Assembly: GCA_020849855.1 (NCBI GenBank)
Contig: JADZFO010000048.1
Span: 1-43,093, forward strand
DNA from: a bacterium
Lineage (GTDB): Bacteria > 4484-113 > JAFGCY01
Reading direction: 5' to 3'
Length of the DNA stretch: 43,093 nucleotides
Position numbers and translations under genes: made by a program. Position 1 is the first letter of the stretch, and each line of letters begins with the position of its first letter. Below are positions 15,954 to 25,871 of the stretch, piece after piece. The notes under the pieces were generated by a model, which saw only the letters and a list, made by a program, of their open reading frames with translations, was not told the origin of the DNA and made no database searches.

Positions 15954-17129
15954 CTAGTCCTTCTTTTTGGCGGGCCGGCGCTTCGCGCCGAAGATCTTGC
16001 TGGCCAGGCCGCCCTTGCTGGCGTGGCTGCTGTCGCCCTTCAATTCGCGCAGCTGCTCCAGCAGTTCGCGCTCCTCGCGCTCCAGCTTGCGCGGGACTTC
16101 CAGCTCCACGCGCACATGCAGGCTCCCGCGGCCACCGCCGCGCAGGCGCGGCAGGCCATGCCCGCGCAGCGTGAAGATGTGGTGGCTGCCGGTGCCGGCG
16201 GGGATGCGCAGCTCCTGGCTGCCTTCCAGGGTCGGCACTTCGCGGGTAGAGCCCAGGGCGAGGTCGGGATAAGAGACCGGCAGCACATGCAGCAGATCGG
16301 CCCCCTCGCGCTGGAAACGCGGGTCGGGCTCGACACGCACGCCCAGCAGCAGGTCGCCGGATGGCGCGCCGCCCTTGCCGCAGTGGCCCTCGCCCGTGAC
16401 GCGCAGGATCTGGCCGTCGTCGATACCGGCCGGCACATTCACGGTCAGCTTGAGCCGGCGGGTCTGGTTGCCGCGGCCCGAGCAGGCCACGCAGGGGTCG
16501 TCAACCTTGTAGCCCTGGCCACCGCAGGAGGGGCAGGCCGAGGCGGTGGCCATTCGGCCGAGCAGGGTCTCACGGACCTGCTGCACCATGCCCTGGCCGC
16601 CGCAGGTAGAGCAGCGGATCGGCTGGCTGCCCGGCGCCTCGCCGGAGCCGTGGCAGGTCTCGCAGGCCTCGCGGCGCTCCAGATCAACCTCCACGGCCTT
16701 GCCGGTCAGGCTGTCTGCCAGATTCAGGCGCACGCCCTGCTGGATATCCTGGCCGGGCTGATAGTTGCGCGGTCGCCCGGCGCCGCTAAAGCCGCCAAAG
16801 CCGGAGAAGGGCGAGGCCGCCCCGCCGAAGAACATCTCAAAGATGTCGTTGATGCTGGAAAAGCCGGCAGCGCCACCATAGCCAGCGCCGTTGCCGCCCA
16901 TGTTCTGGCTGGTGGTGCCGTAGGAGTCGTACTGCTGGCGGCGCTGCGGGTCGGAGAGCACCTCATAGGCCAGGCTGATCTCCTTGAAGCGCTCGGCGGC
17001 GTCCGCCTCGGAACTGACATCGGGGTGGTACTGGCGCGCCAGCTTGCGGTAAGCGCGTTTAATCTCTTCTGCGCTGGCTGCACGCTCCACACCCAGGATC
17101 TCGTATAAATCGACACTGCCGGCTTTCAT
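15954..17129 (-). CDS. dnaJ: Co-chaperone DnaJ
   Basis: 391 residues with complete type I architecture: J-domain 1-70 with intact HPD (YHPDVSSE), a Gly/Phe-rich segment (about 75-125), four CxxCxGxG zinc modules ([32 protein letters not shown]), and two C-terminal substrate-binding beta domains. It delivers substrates to DnaK and stimulates ATP hydrolysis. The ATG overlaps the hrcA stop by 4 nt. The 101-bp gap to the TPR gene contains no clear promoter, so it remains in the operon. The tail is lysine-rich (RRPAKKKD). Confidence 0.97.
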   Translation of the reverse strand: MKAGSVDLYEILGVERAASAEEIKRAYRKLARQYHPDVSSEADAAERFKEISLAYEVLSDPQRRQQYDSYGTTSQNMGGNGAGYGGAAGFSSINDIFEMFFGGAASPFSGFGGFSGAGRPRNYQPGQDIQQGVRLNLADSLTGKAVEVDLERREACETCHGSGEAPGSQPIRCSTCGGQGMVQQVRETLLGRMATASACPSCGGQGYKVDDPCVACSGRGNQTRRLKLTVNVPAGIDDGQILRVTGEGHCGKGGAPSGDLLLGVRVEPDPRFQREGADLLHVLPVSYPDLALGSTREVPTLEGSQELRIPAGTGSHHIFTLRGHGLPRLRGGGRGSLHVRVELEVPRKLEREERELLEQLRELKGDSSHASKGGLASKIFGAKRRPAKKKD

Positions 17130-18202
17130 CGGCGGCGGTCCTCCGCGCTGGCGATCTGGCTCAGCGCCCGGGCAACGCCCTCGCCGATGACCTTGACCCA
17201 GCTTAATGTACGTTCATAGTCCTGGCGCGTGGGGCCGATCACCCCGACCGTGCCGTCCAGCCCGCCGGGCAGGCTGTAGCGGCTGACTACCAGGCTGCAC
17301 TGCTGCAGATTCTCGTCCAGGTTTTCCGTGCCGATGATGGTCTGCAGGCCCGGCAGGCTGAGCTGGGTGCGCAGCTGGCGCACGAAGCGCTCCTTGTCGT
17401 CGGTGATGGAGAGCACGCCGCTGAGGTTCTCGGCCGAGGTGAACTCGGGCTGCAGCACCAGGCGCAGGGCGTTGCCAAAGACGACCTTTTCCGAGCCGCG
17501 AGCCAGGCCGCCGAGGAAGTCCTCCAGCATGGCCATCAGGCTTTCCGGCACGTTAAGGGTCTGGCGGAAGGTCTGCTGCAGGGCGGTATGGTCCACGTCC
17601 ATGACCGAGCGTCCCCGCAGGTAGTTGTTCAGAGTTTCGGAGAGGCGCCCGGTATGCAGCTCCGGCACGGGTACCTCGGTGTGCACCAGGCGGCTGTGCA
17701 GCGCGCCATCGGCGGTGACCAGCACCAGAAGCAGGCTGTGGCTGTCCACCTCGACAAAGCTCAGTGAGCGGATGTCCAGCGCCGCCGGGGCCGGCATGGA
17801 GACCCAGGCCACACCGCCGGTCATGGAAGTCAGCAGCTCCAGGGTGGCCTGCAGCAGGGCTTCAGTTTCGCCGGCGAGCTGGGCATAAACCTGCTGCACC
17901 CGCGCCTCATGGCTGAGGGTGGCGGTCAGGCGGCTGATCAGCTCCTCGACGAAGAAGCGGTAGGCCCGGTCGGTGGGGATGCGCCCGCCGGAGGTGTGCA
18001 GCTGGCGCAGATAGCCCTGCTCCTCCAGCGCGTGCAGCTCATGGCGCAGGGTGGCCGAGGAAAGGCCCTCGCCGTCCGCAAGCTGCTGGCTGGAGACCGG
18101 CCGCACCTCGCGCACGTAGTGCTCAATGGCCGCGCGCAGAATGCGGCGCTTGCGCTCGCTAAGCTCCGTGCCGGCCAGTCCGATTGTCCGTGGCTCCGCC
18201 AT
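17126..18202 (-). CDS. hrcA: Heat-inducible transcription repressor HrcA
   Basis: 358 residues. N-terminal winged helix ([21 protein letters not shown], then [20 protein letters not shown] and [18 protein letters not shown]), a GAF-like middle and the dimerisation region with [20 protein letters not shown] near the end, all characteristic of HrcA. It normally represses chaperone operons by binding CIRCE (TTAGCACTC-N9-GAGTGCTAA) and is released when GroEL is titrated. It heads the operon, as in many bacteria. I find no CIRCE-like inverted repeat upstream here or anywhere else in the window, so its operator is either diverged or elsewhere. Confidence 0.96.
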   Translation of the reverse strand: MAEPRTIGLAGTELSERKRRILRAAIEHYVREVRPVSSQQLADGEGLSSATLRHELHALEEQGYLRQLHTSGGRIPTDRAYRFFVEELISRLTATLSHEARVQQVYAQLAGETEALLQATLELLTSMTGGVAWVSMPAPAALDIRSLSFVEVDSHSLLLVLVTADGALHSRLVHTEVPVPELHTGRLSETLNNYLRGRSVMDVDHTALQQTFRQTLNVPESLMAMLEDFLGGLARGSEKVVFGNALRLVLQPEFTSAENLSGVLSITDDKERFVRQLRTQLSLPGLQTIIGTENLDENLQQCSLVVSRYSLPGGLDGTVGVIGPTRQDYERTLSWVKVIGEGVARALSQIASAEDRRR

Positions 18203-18224
18203 AGCTGAGGTTTGGGGCAGTCTT

Positions 18225-18230
18225 ATTCTA
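18225..18230 (-). promoter_or_regulatory. Candidate -10 (TAGAAT) of the hrcA operon
   Basis: TAGAAT on the minus strand, 22 nt before the hrcA ATG. No good -35 hexamer and no CIRCE. A weak CGCA-N7-TGCG inverted repeat lies just upstream (about 18239-18253), too short to call an operator. Confidence 0.35.
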
Positions 18231-18277
18231 CCTAGGGCGCAGGGAATTTGCGTTATCAGCGTCGTCAGGGTGCCGAC

Positions 18278-18310
18278 TTGACCAGAGAGAGAGAGAGAAA
18301 AGAGTAGAAT
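18278..18310 (+). promoter_or_regulatory. Promoter-like pair with an (AG)7 tract in the spacer
   Basis: TTGACC (18278-18283) and TAGAAT (18305-18310) are separated by 21 bp that include seven AG units (18284-18297). The spacing is 4 bp too long for good sigma70 activity; loss of two AG units would give 17 bp. This is the arrangement of slippage-controlled promoters, but no second allele is visible. Confidence 0.4.
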
Positions 18311-18340
18311 TCAAAGTAATCAACACCCAAGGAGTCCAGG

Positions 18341-19048
18341 ATGCGAAACGGCATTGCGACCCTGCTGGCCCTTCTGTGCTTCAGTGTAAGTGCCTTCGCG
18401 GCGGAGTACGGTCATTACGAGCTGGGGGCTTGGCCCAGCGACTATGGCCAGCCCGGTAGCGGCTGGAAGCCTGAGTTCAACGTTGGCCGCCTACACTTTG
18501 TCGGCCAGATGCCCGACCCTTCAGCACTTTCGCCAGCCGAGCAGTTCATCGTCTGCGGCGGCCGAGACAAGGCCACAGGTTGGACAGTGGATAGCTGGGC
18601 AGCCTACTTGGTGCAGCAAGTCTCCAACTATTACGATCGTACTGGTGAGATGCCTGAGCAGTTCGGCCCGGCTGAGTGCGCCCGTTTACAGGCTCTGGGA
18701 GCCGGAGAATATGGCGAAAAAACACTAAGTCGTTTGGTTAATCCGCTGACAGGCGAGTATCCACGCCTTAACGGACCGGCTGGCGAGCCCGGTGCCATCA
18801 CTTGTCTGGCACTGACACAGGGAGAAATGCGGCTGCTGGCGGACAATGTGCCCCATTACCAGGACATCTGGTTCAACGGCGACTGGTACAACCCCGAGAT
18901 TGGCCAGCGCGACCAGATCACCTACTTCTCGCCGGTCATATTCATCCAGGTCCGCGGAATCAAAGGCGTGATTTACGAAGACATCCACTTTGTCTGGACG
19001 GTCAAGAGTGATACACAGCTGGTCGCGCCTCCTGGCCAGACACAGTAG
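18341..19048 (+). CDS. Exported protein of unknown function
   Basis: 235 residues with a clear signal peptide (MRNGIATLLALLCFSVSAFA, cleavage after Ala20 before AEYGHYE). The mature part is rich in Tyr, Trp and Gly, has four cysteines (near 72, 109, 148 among them) and includes GQRDQITYFSPVIFIQVRGI, probably beta-rich. No family recognised. Start ATG has AAGGAG about 10 nt upstream. It is divergent from hrcA and convergent with the gene ending at 19084. The region upstream contains an AG dinucleotide tract that could vary expression. It begins with an Asp/Pro-poor segment unlike the SLH-like protein, so the two are not paralogues. Confidence 0.7.
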   Translation: MRNGIATLLALLCFSVSAFAAEYGHYELGAWPSDYGQPGSGWKPEFNVGRLHFVGQMPDPSALSPAEQFIVCGGRDKATGWTVDSWAAYLVQQVSNYYDRTGEMPEQFGPAECARLQALGAGEYGEKTLSRLVNPLTGEYPRLNGPAGEPGAITCLALTQGEMRLLADNVPHYQDIWFNGDWYNPEIGQRDQITYFSPVIFIQVRGIKGVIYEDIHFVWTVKSDTQLVAPPGQTQ

Positions 19049-19083
19049 CAGATTAGTGTCAGACCGACTGAAACTGCCTGAAA

Positions 19084-19671
19084 TCAGGCGTCTGCCAGGC
19101 TGACCCTGATAGAGCTGATCTGGGCATAGGATCCCAGCGGAAGCGCGAAGGTCAGGTAGCTGCGGCCGGCATCACTGCGGCTCAGCACTGTCGGCAGCGG
19201 GAAGACGATGCTGCCCTGGCAGCCCCTTTCGGCGCTGGCGCGGCCAAAGCAGAGCGGGCCGCTCCAGCGGTAGACCCCGGAATGCGCATCGCCCACGCCG
19301 ATGTAAAGGTCCTTCGCGTGGCCCTGCAGCTCCAGTTCGTGCAGCTGCATGCTCCGCGACAGGGACTTGAAGCCGAAGCAGGCATAGCCGGGGCGCAGCT
19401 GGCCGGGGATGTCCAGCACGTAGTTGCCAAGGTGCTCGACGCCCGGGCTGAGCGGGCCGATGTTCACGTAGTTATAGGTTGTGCCGGGGCTGGCGGCGCA
19501 GTAGGACTCCAGGGCGAGGTGGTTGTCGCCTGCGGCCAGGGTCTGCAGCCGCTTTTCCTCAATCTGCGGCGCCAGGCGCGGCCAGTTGAAGCTTGTGCTT
19601 TTGCGGACAGCGTTGCCGTCCCTCAGACCCCTCTCGCTCATGGACTGTACCTTTGCTGTGCGTCGCTGCAT
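19084..19671 (-). CDS. Unknown protein, probably beta-rich
   Basis: 195 residues, no signal peptide or membrane segment. The sequence alternates short hydrophobic strands with Gly/Ser turns (KDLYIGVGDAHSGVYRWSGP, and YLTFALPLGSYAQISSIRVS), suggesting a beta-sandwich. Ends with SIRVSLADA. The ATG at 19671 has GGAGGG 8 nt upstream; an alternative ATG at 19641 has AAAGG. I do not recognise a family. It lies convergent to the exported protein gene and upstream of nothing on its strand within 35 bp, so it may be a single-gene unit. Confidence 0.6.
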   Translation of the reverse strand: MQRRTAKVQSMSERGLRDGNAVRKSTSFNWPRLAPQIEEKRLQTLAAGDNHLALESYCAASPGTTYNYVNIGPLSPGVEHLGNYVLDIPGQLRPGYACFGFKSLSRSMQLHELELQGHAKDLYIGVGDAHSGVYRWSGPLCFGRASAERGCQGSIVFPLPTVLSRSDAGRSYLTFALPLGSYAQISSIRVSLADA

Positions 19672-19695
19672 TTGCTTTGCCCTCCCTTGTGGCTG

Positions 19696-19718
19696 CTTCA
19701 GGTCCGCTGCGCCTGAAG
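19696..19718 (-). repeat. Hairpin CTTCAGG-N9-CCTGAAG upstream of the 19671 start
   Basis: A perfect 7-bp stem with a 9-nt loop, about 25 nt before the start codon on the minus strand. It may affect translation or lie downstream of the ABC-transporter region; no T tract. Confidence 0.35.
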
Positions 19719-19845
19719 GGGGTCCCGCTGCATCAATAAAGCTGCCCTGAACCGTGAGTGTTACCCCGCCTGGGCCGGCCTGAAACAGGGCCGCGGGAGG
19801 TCCGGGCTCAACGTGGGTATATATCGGCGGGCAGCGGGCCAGGCG

Positions 19846-21973
<2,128 letters not shown>

Positions 21974-21984
<11 letters not shown>

Positions 21985-22237
21985 GCGGCTCTCCGCCGGC
22001 CGGCCGACCGGCCGCAGCTTCGCGCTCCAGGCGCTCGATCATGCTGCGCAGGGTGGCGGCAGATTCCTCCGCCAGGCGGATGAGCTGGCTGCGCTGGGTC
22101 TCGGAAAGGCCTTCCCAGTCCACATCGCGCTCCCAGTCGGCCAGGCTCTGGCGCAGCATTTCCAGGGTCTCATGCCTGCGCGCGGGGGCGCCAGGCTCGC
22201 CGCCCGGCCCGCTGTGCCCACTGTCTTCAGCGCTCAT
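21974..22237 (-). CDS. Small helical protein coupled to the ABC exporter
   Basis: 87 residues. A disordered Gly/Pro/Ala start, then one long amphipathic, probably coiled-coil helical region (TLEMLRQSLADWERDVDWEG, QRSQLIRLAEESAATLRSMI). No membrane segment. It overlaps the exporter start by 11 bp on the same strand. The ATG at 22237 is preferred over an upstream GTG at 22255 because a perfect TATAAT ends 7 nt before it and there is no Shine-Dalgarno sequence. No family recognised; a role as an exporter accessory is only inferred from coupling. Confidence 0.6.
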
Positions 22238-22244
22238 CGCTGGG

Positions 22245-22250
22245 ATTATA
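22245..22250 (-). promoter_or_regulatory. -10 hexamer TATAAT, leaderless small gene plus ABC exporter
   Basis: A consensus TATAAT on the minus strand ends 7 nt before the ATG at 22237. No -35 match and no ribosome binding site. Confidence 0.5.
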
Positions 22251-22264
22251 GACACAATCCGGGC

Positions 22265-22573
22265 TCAGCGCTCTTCCGGGGGCCGCCCGGCTAGCCGGGC
22301 CAGCAGGGCCTGATGCTCCTCCGGGTTGACTGGGCGGTGCAGGCGGCTGGCCGAGGCGGGGTAGCGCCCGAGGTAGTTACCGCCCTTGTGGTCCTCTGCC
22401 GGGCGGATGGGCCGCGGCTGGAAGCCGCCGCCGCAGTTGGGGCAGACATTGCTCAGAAGGCCCAGGGCGCAGTCGCGGCAGAAGGTGCACTCAAAGGAGC
22501 AGATCATCGCCTCGCCGGAGGCCGGCGGCAGCTCTTTGGCACAGTGTTCACAGATGGGCCTGAGTTCAAGCAA
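22265..22573 (-). CDS. DUF1272-family zinc-ribbon protein
   Basis: 102 residues from a TTG start. The first 55 residues match DUF1272: an LLELRPICEHCAKELPP start, ICSFECTFCRDCA in the middle and CPNCGGGF at the end, giving four CxxC/CxxxC-type metal sites. Longer frames begin with a stretch unlike the family, and the family's usual start MLELRP corresponds to the TTG at 22573, with GGAAG 9 nt upstream. The C-terminal extension (residues 60-102) ends HQALLARLAGRPPEER. The function of the family is unknown; it probably binds zinc. It lies 27 bp upstream of the small helical protein gene. Confidence 0.85.
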   Translation of the reverse strand: MLELRPICEHCAKELPPASGEAMICSFECTFCRDCALGLLSNVCPNCGGGFQPRPIRPAEDHKGGNYLGRYPASASRLHRPVNPEEHQALLARLAGRPPEER

Positions 22574-22679
22574 GATGCACTTCCGCGGCCGGATGGGCGG
22601 GCCAGCGCTTGCTAGAATAGCGCGCCGCAACTGGCAGAGCCTGTGCGGCTATCGCATGATTCAACTCTGGAGGCCTCCA

Positions 22680-23414
22680 ATGACCGCGTTTATCAGCCGC
22701 TGGGGCATAGCTCTCGCCGCCGTTTTCCTGGGTGTCTGCATGATGGCAGCGCCGGCCAGCGCCGCCTGGGACACGGGGGGCCTCAGCGACGAGCAGTTCG
22801 TGTCTGATTACTTCGGCACCACCCTGCTGATGGTCACGAGCGCGCCCGTGGTGGACGTGAACGTGGGCTACTGGACCGACAAGCTGCCGCAGGAGTTCAT
22901 CAACACCCCGGATTACCTGGTGGGCGTGATCAACGCGCAGCGTCTGAGCAAGAACCAGACCCTGCTGGATGCGCTGACCTATCCCATCGCCCTGGGCTGG
23001 GAGACCCCGCTGGAGAACGGCAGCTTCCAGTACCACATTGACTTCAATGGTTGCCGTCCGAGCGAAGTGGAGGCCGTGGTCAAGCTGCTGGGCGGCGAGG
23101 GCAAGATCCTGCCGGGCGCGAAGTTCAGCGTCAAGCCGCTGAGCTATGGCTATTTCTATGGCTATGCCACGGGCGGAAGCAACGTGACCTTCGCCATGGG
23201 CAGCCAGCAGGTGACGGTGAATGTGGCGCAGTCCATTGATGCCGTGCGCAAGCAGATCGGCGACATCCTGAAGGCCCGCTTCGGCAAGGAAGTCAACTTC
23301 AGCATGAGCATCTCGCAGGACTACAACTATGACAACGTGGGCACCGTGAATGCCAACGTCTCACTGAACGTCAACCTTGACGGGCCGGTCGGCGGCGGCG
23401 AGGGCGGCCTCTAG
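22680..23414 (+). CDS. Exported protein of unknown function
   Basis: 244 residues from the ATG at 22680 with GGAGG 7 nt upstream; a longer frame reaching back to 22386 crosses the DUF1272 gene and has no start signal. Signal peptide with cleavage near ASA-AWD (about residue 31). The mature protein is rich in Val, Asn, Gly and Tyr with alternating strands (VTVNVAQSI, NANVSLNVNLDGPV) and a Gly-rich end, suggesting a beta-rich surface or periplasmic protein. No family recognised. A membrane-anchored protein gene follows after 22 bp, so the two are probably cotranscribed. Confidence 0.7.
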   Translation: MTAFISRWGIALAAVFLGVCMMAAPASAAWDTGGLSDEQFVSDYFGTTLLMVTSAPVVDVNVGYWTDKLPQEFINTPDYLVGVINAQRLSKNQTLLDALTYPIALGWETPLENGSFQYHIDFNGCRPSEVEAVVKLLGGEGKILPGAKFSVKPLSYGYFYGYATGGSNVTFAMGSQQVTVNVAQSIDAVRKQIGDILKARFGKEVNFSMSISQDYNYDNVGTVNANVSLNVNLDGPVGGGEGGL

Positions 23415-23436
23415 GCCTGCCTGAAGGAGCATCTGC

Positions 23437-24708
23437 ATGGCCAGGAAGCCAAGCCGGATCAGGAAGAAGGCCGCTGTCCCCTGGGGGGCGGTGGCCTTTG
23501 CCATGCTCATCACCTTCGGCCTGCTTTTCTGGGCGGTCTGGATGAGCTGGCCGCGGCAGCAAAGCAGCATTGGCGTGCGCGCCGGGGCGGCTGCCCCGGG
23601 CGGGCAGGCTGAGCCCAAGACGCCGCTGGAAGACTTCATGGACGCTCTGCGGGATGAGCGTTACCGGCCCGACTTCCCGCTGATGCAGCGGCCCTGCCCC
23701 CTGCACCCGCAGGAAGAACTGCAGGTGCCGGTGAAGCGCCTGGTCGGCGAGCGTTTTGATATCTATGGCGACAACTCCTTTGGCGGTGTGGCCACGGATC
23801 TGATGAAGATCGCGCTCGGCCCGCCGGAGAGCGGCGAGCGCATTGGCGAGCCCTCGATGGCCGTGCAGGACTTCGACTCGCTGCTGGCCAGCTGCGCCGA
23901 GAGCGGCGCGACCTTCAGCATGACCGACCTGCAGCGCCTGAAGGCTGACCCGGCGGCCGCAGACCGCCTGGTGGGCTGGGACCTGCTGGCCCTGGCACCG
24001 GAACTCGCGGCGCGGCCGCAGAGCGAGTGGACTATTGACGAGCGCTGCCTGGTGCGCCTGCTGACCCAGAAGCGCTGGGGCGCCAGTAGTGTTGAGCTGG
24101 GCTTCACGGCCCTGACCGGCGCCTATATCAGCAACTTCAGCGTCTACCGCGGCCGAGATTACAGGCTCGAGGGCGCGGCCTGGTATGCCCTCGCGGCGGC
24201 CTACTTTGAGCAGGCGCTCAGCGAAGGCTCACTGCAGGGCGAGTCGCAGATCCTTGTGACGCGCATGACCCTTGGCGAGCTGTACCGCCTGCTGGGCGAT
24301 ACCGCCCGCGCCGGCGAGCTCTATGCCGAGGTGAAGTCCGGCGGGAGCCTGCCCAAGGGGAGCAGCGAGGTGCTGGAGCAGATGATCGAGCTGGCGCAGC
24401 AGGGCAGCAGCAACCTTGAGCGGGCCAGCGTGCAGGATGTGCCGGTGCCGCCGGTGGGCTGGTATCTAGACCGCGCCCTTCCGGCAATCAACGGCCAGCT
24501 GGCCGTGACGCGGCAGCAGTGGGGCCCGTCGGGCCTTGGCAGCGACTGGGGCCAGCCTGAGGCAGTCCTTGGGCGGATTATGGCCGGCCTGAGCCATGGC
24601 GCGACCAGCGCCATCGCGCCGGCGGACAGTGCAGCCGCGAGTAATGAATCAACAAGTGACGCGGCAGCGGATGAAGCTGCGGCGGATGAGGAGACGGCGG
24701 GGCACTAA
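23437..24708 (+). CDS. Membrane-anchored protein, DUF2225-like layout
   Basis: 423 residues with a single N-terminal membrane helix (VAFAMLITFGLLFWAVWMSW, about 21-40) after a basic start, leaving the bulk outside the cytoplasm. The middle and C-terminal part contain TPR-like helices (WYALAAAYFEQALSEG, MTLGELYRLLGDTARAGELY). The order of an early cysteine segment, a helical Gln/Trp-containing region and a closing TPR resembles DUF2225 proteins, but this is a weak impression. The C-terminus is Ala/Asp/Glu-rich. It follows the exported protein gene by 22 bp with an AAGGAG site, suggesting one operon. A GC-rich hairpin follows the stop codon. Confidence 0.65.
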   Translation: MARKPSRIRKKAAVPWGAVAFAMLITFGLLFWAVWMSWPRQQSSIGVRAGAAAPGGQAEPKTPLEDFMDALRDERYRPDFPLMQRPCPLHPQEELQVPVKRLVGERFDIYGDNSFGGVATDLMKIALGPPESGERIGEPSMAVQDFDSLLASCAESGATFSMTDLQRLKADPAAADRLVGWDLLALAPELAARPQSEWTIDERCLVRLLTQKRWGASSVELGFTALTGAYISNFSVYRGRDYRLEGAAWYALAAAYFEQALSEGSLQGESQILVTRMTLGELYRLLGDTARAGELYAEVKSGGSLPKGSSEVLEQMIELAQQGSSNLERASVQDVPVPPVGWYLDRALPAINGQLAVTRQQWGPSGLGSDWGQPEAVLGRIMAGLSHGATSAIAPADSAAASNESTSDAAADEAAADEETAGH

Positions 24709-24710
24709 GC

Positions 24711-24728
24711 CCCGCGGTAACCCGCGGG
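24711..24728 (+). terminator. GC-rich hairpin after the 23437 gene
   Basis: CCCGCGG-TAAC-CCGCGGG, a 7-bp stem starting 2 nt after the stop codon. It lacks a T tract, so intrinsic termination is uncertain. Confidence 0.35.
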
Positions 24729-24808
24729 CGCGCGGCGGTATCGGATAGCTGAGCGCCGCTGTAGAGAGAAACAGGAAAAGAAACAGAACAATCAAGGATG
24801 TGGCTGGA

Positions 24809-25852
24809 ATGGATGTCAAGTTCCTCAAAGAGCTGACCGAGACCCCGGGTATCCCGGGCCGCGAAGAGCGCGTGCGCGAGCTGGTGAAGAAGCGCACCCA
24901 GGGCTGGTGGGACGAGCTGTACGAGGACGCATTCGGCAACCTGATCGGCCTCGTCAAGGCGGCCAAGCCCAAGCGCGGCCAGAAGGAGAGGAGCGTCATC
25001 ATCTCCTGCCACCTGGACCAGATCGGCTTCTACGTGCGCTATATCGACGACGAGGGCTTCCTGCGCATCCACCCCGCCGGCGGCTTCGATACCCGCAACC
25101 TCTTCGCTCGCCGGGTGAAGGTTTGCACAGCAAATGGCGACCTGCAGGGCATCCTGAACCCGGCGACCAAGCCGATCCACATCGCCAGCCCCGAAGAGCG
25201 CAACAAGATTCCGCAGGTGGGCGACTTCATGGTCGACCTCTGTCTGCCCGCCGCCGAGGTGAAGAAGAAAGTCCGTCCCGGCGACTATGTGGTGATCGAG
25301 CAGACCACCACCGAAATGGGACAGATGGTCTGCGGCCAGTGCATGGACAACCGCATCAGCCCCTTCGTCGGCCTCGGCGCGATCAAGGCGGCCAAGGGCA
25401 AGAACGCCTATAACATCTGGTTTGTCGGCTCGGCCCAGGAAGAGGTGGGCCTGCGCGGCGCGCAGGTGGCGGCTCAGGCCCTGGAGGCCGAAGTGGGCAT
25501 CGCCATTGATGTGACCCTGGCGGTCGACACCCCCGGCGCGAAGAAGGAAGAGGCGATTACTCGCCTTGGCGAAGGTGTGGCGATCAAGATCATGGACAGC
25601 AGTTCGATCAGCACGCGCAGCCTGCTGGAGGACTTCGTCGCCCTGGCCGAGAAGAAGAAGATCAAGTACCAGTACGAGATCCTGACCATGGGCGGCACGG
25701 ACCAGGGCGCGCTGCAACGCTTCGGCCAGCCGCGCCGCACGATCACGCTCTCGATCCCCTGCCGCTATGTGCATACCGTCGTCGAGACCGTGCACAAGGA
25801 CGACCTGCAGGCCTCCATCGACCTGCTGGCCGCCTGGCTGATGGGGGAATAG
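24809..25852 (+). CDS. M42-family metallo-aminopeptidase
   Basis: 347 residues from ATG 24809; a GTG at 24800 with AAGGA upstream is also possible. Motifs of peptidase family M42 (glutamyl aminopeptidase, TET-type, formerly cellulase M): metal His in SCHLDQIGF, the bridging Asp in CMDNRISP, catalytic Glu pair in AQEEVGLRGA, metal Asp in IDVTLAVDTPG, the GGTDQGA loop, and the last His in CRYVHTVVE. These enzymes form large dodecamers in the cytoplasm that trim peptides released by proteases. The usual HxDE reads HLDQ here. It is apparently a separate unit between the membrane-protein gene and the spermidine-synthase-like gene. Confidence 0.93.
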   Translation: MDVKFLKELTETPGIPGREERVRELVKKRTQGWWDELYEDAFGNLIGLVKAAKPKRGQKERSVIISCHLDQIGFYVRYIDDEGFLRIHPAGGFDTRNLFARRVKVCTANGDLQGILNPATKPIHIASPEERNKIPQVGDFMVDLCLPAAEVKKKVRPGDYVVIEQTTTEMGQMVCGQCMDNRISPFVGLGAIKAAKGKNAYNIWFVGSAQEEVGLRGAQVAAQALEAEVGIAIDVTLAVDTPGAKKEEAITRLGEGVAIKIMDSSSISTRSLLEDFVALAEKKKIKYQYEILTMGGTDQGALQRFGQPRRTITLSIPCRYVHTVVETVHKDDLQASIDLLAAWLMGE

Positions 25853-25859
25853 CCCCGCC

Positions 25860-25865
25860 TATAAT
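25860..25865 (+). promoter_or_regulatory. -10 hexamer TATAAT, leaderless spermidine-synthase-like gene
   Basis: TATAAT is followed by 6 nt and the TTG start at 25872, so transcription would begin at the start codon. It overlaps the 3' flank of the peptidase gene. No ribosome binding site. Confidence 0.5.
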
Positions 25866-25871
25866 CGGCGC

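Noticed and set aside
12382-15957. Plus-strand open frame of 1191 codons across the giant TPR gene
   Set aside because: It is antisense to the TPR gene, Val/Gln/Leu-rich without domains, and is produced by high GC. The minus-strand gene has clear TPR and J-like motifs and overlaps grpE correctly.
18203-18340. CIRCE operator for HrcA
   Set aside because: No TTAGCACTC or GAGTGCTAA halves were found; the CGCA-N7-TGCG repeat is too short.
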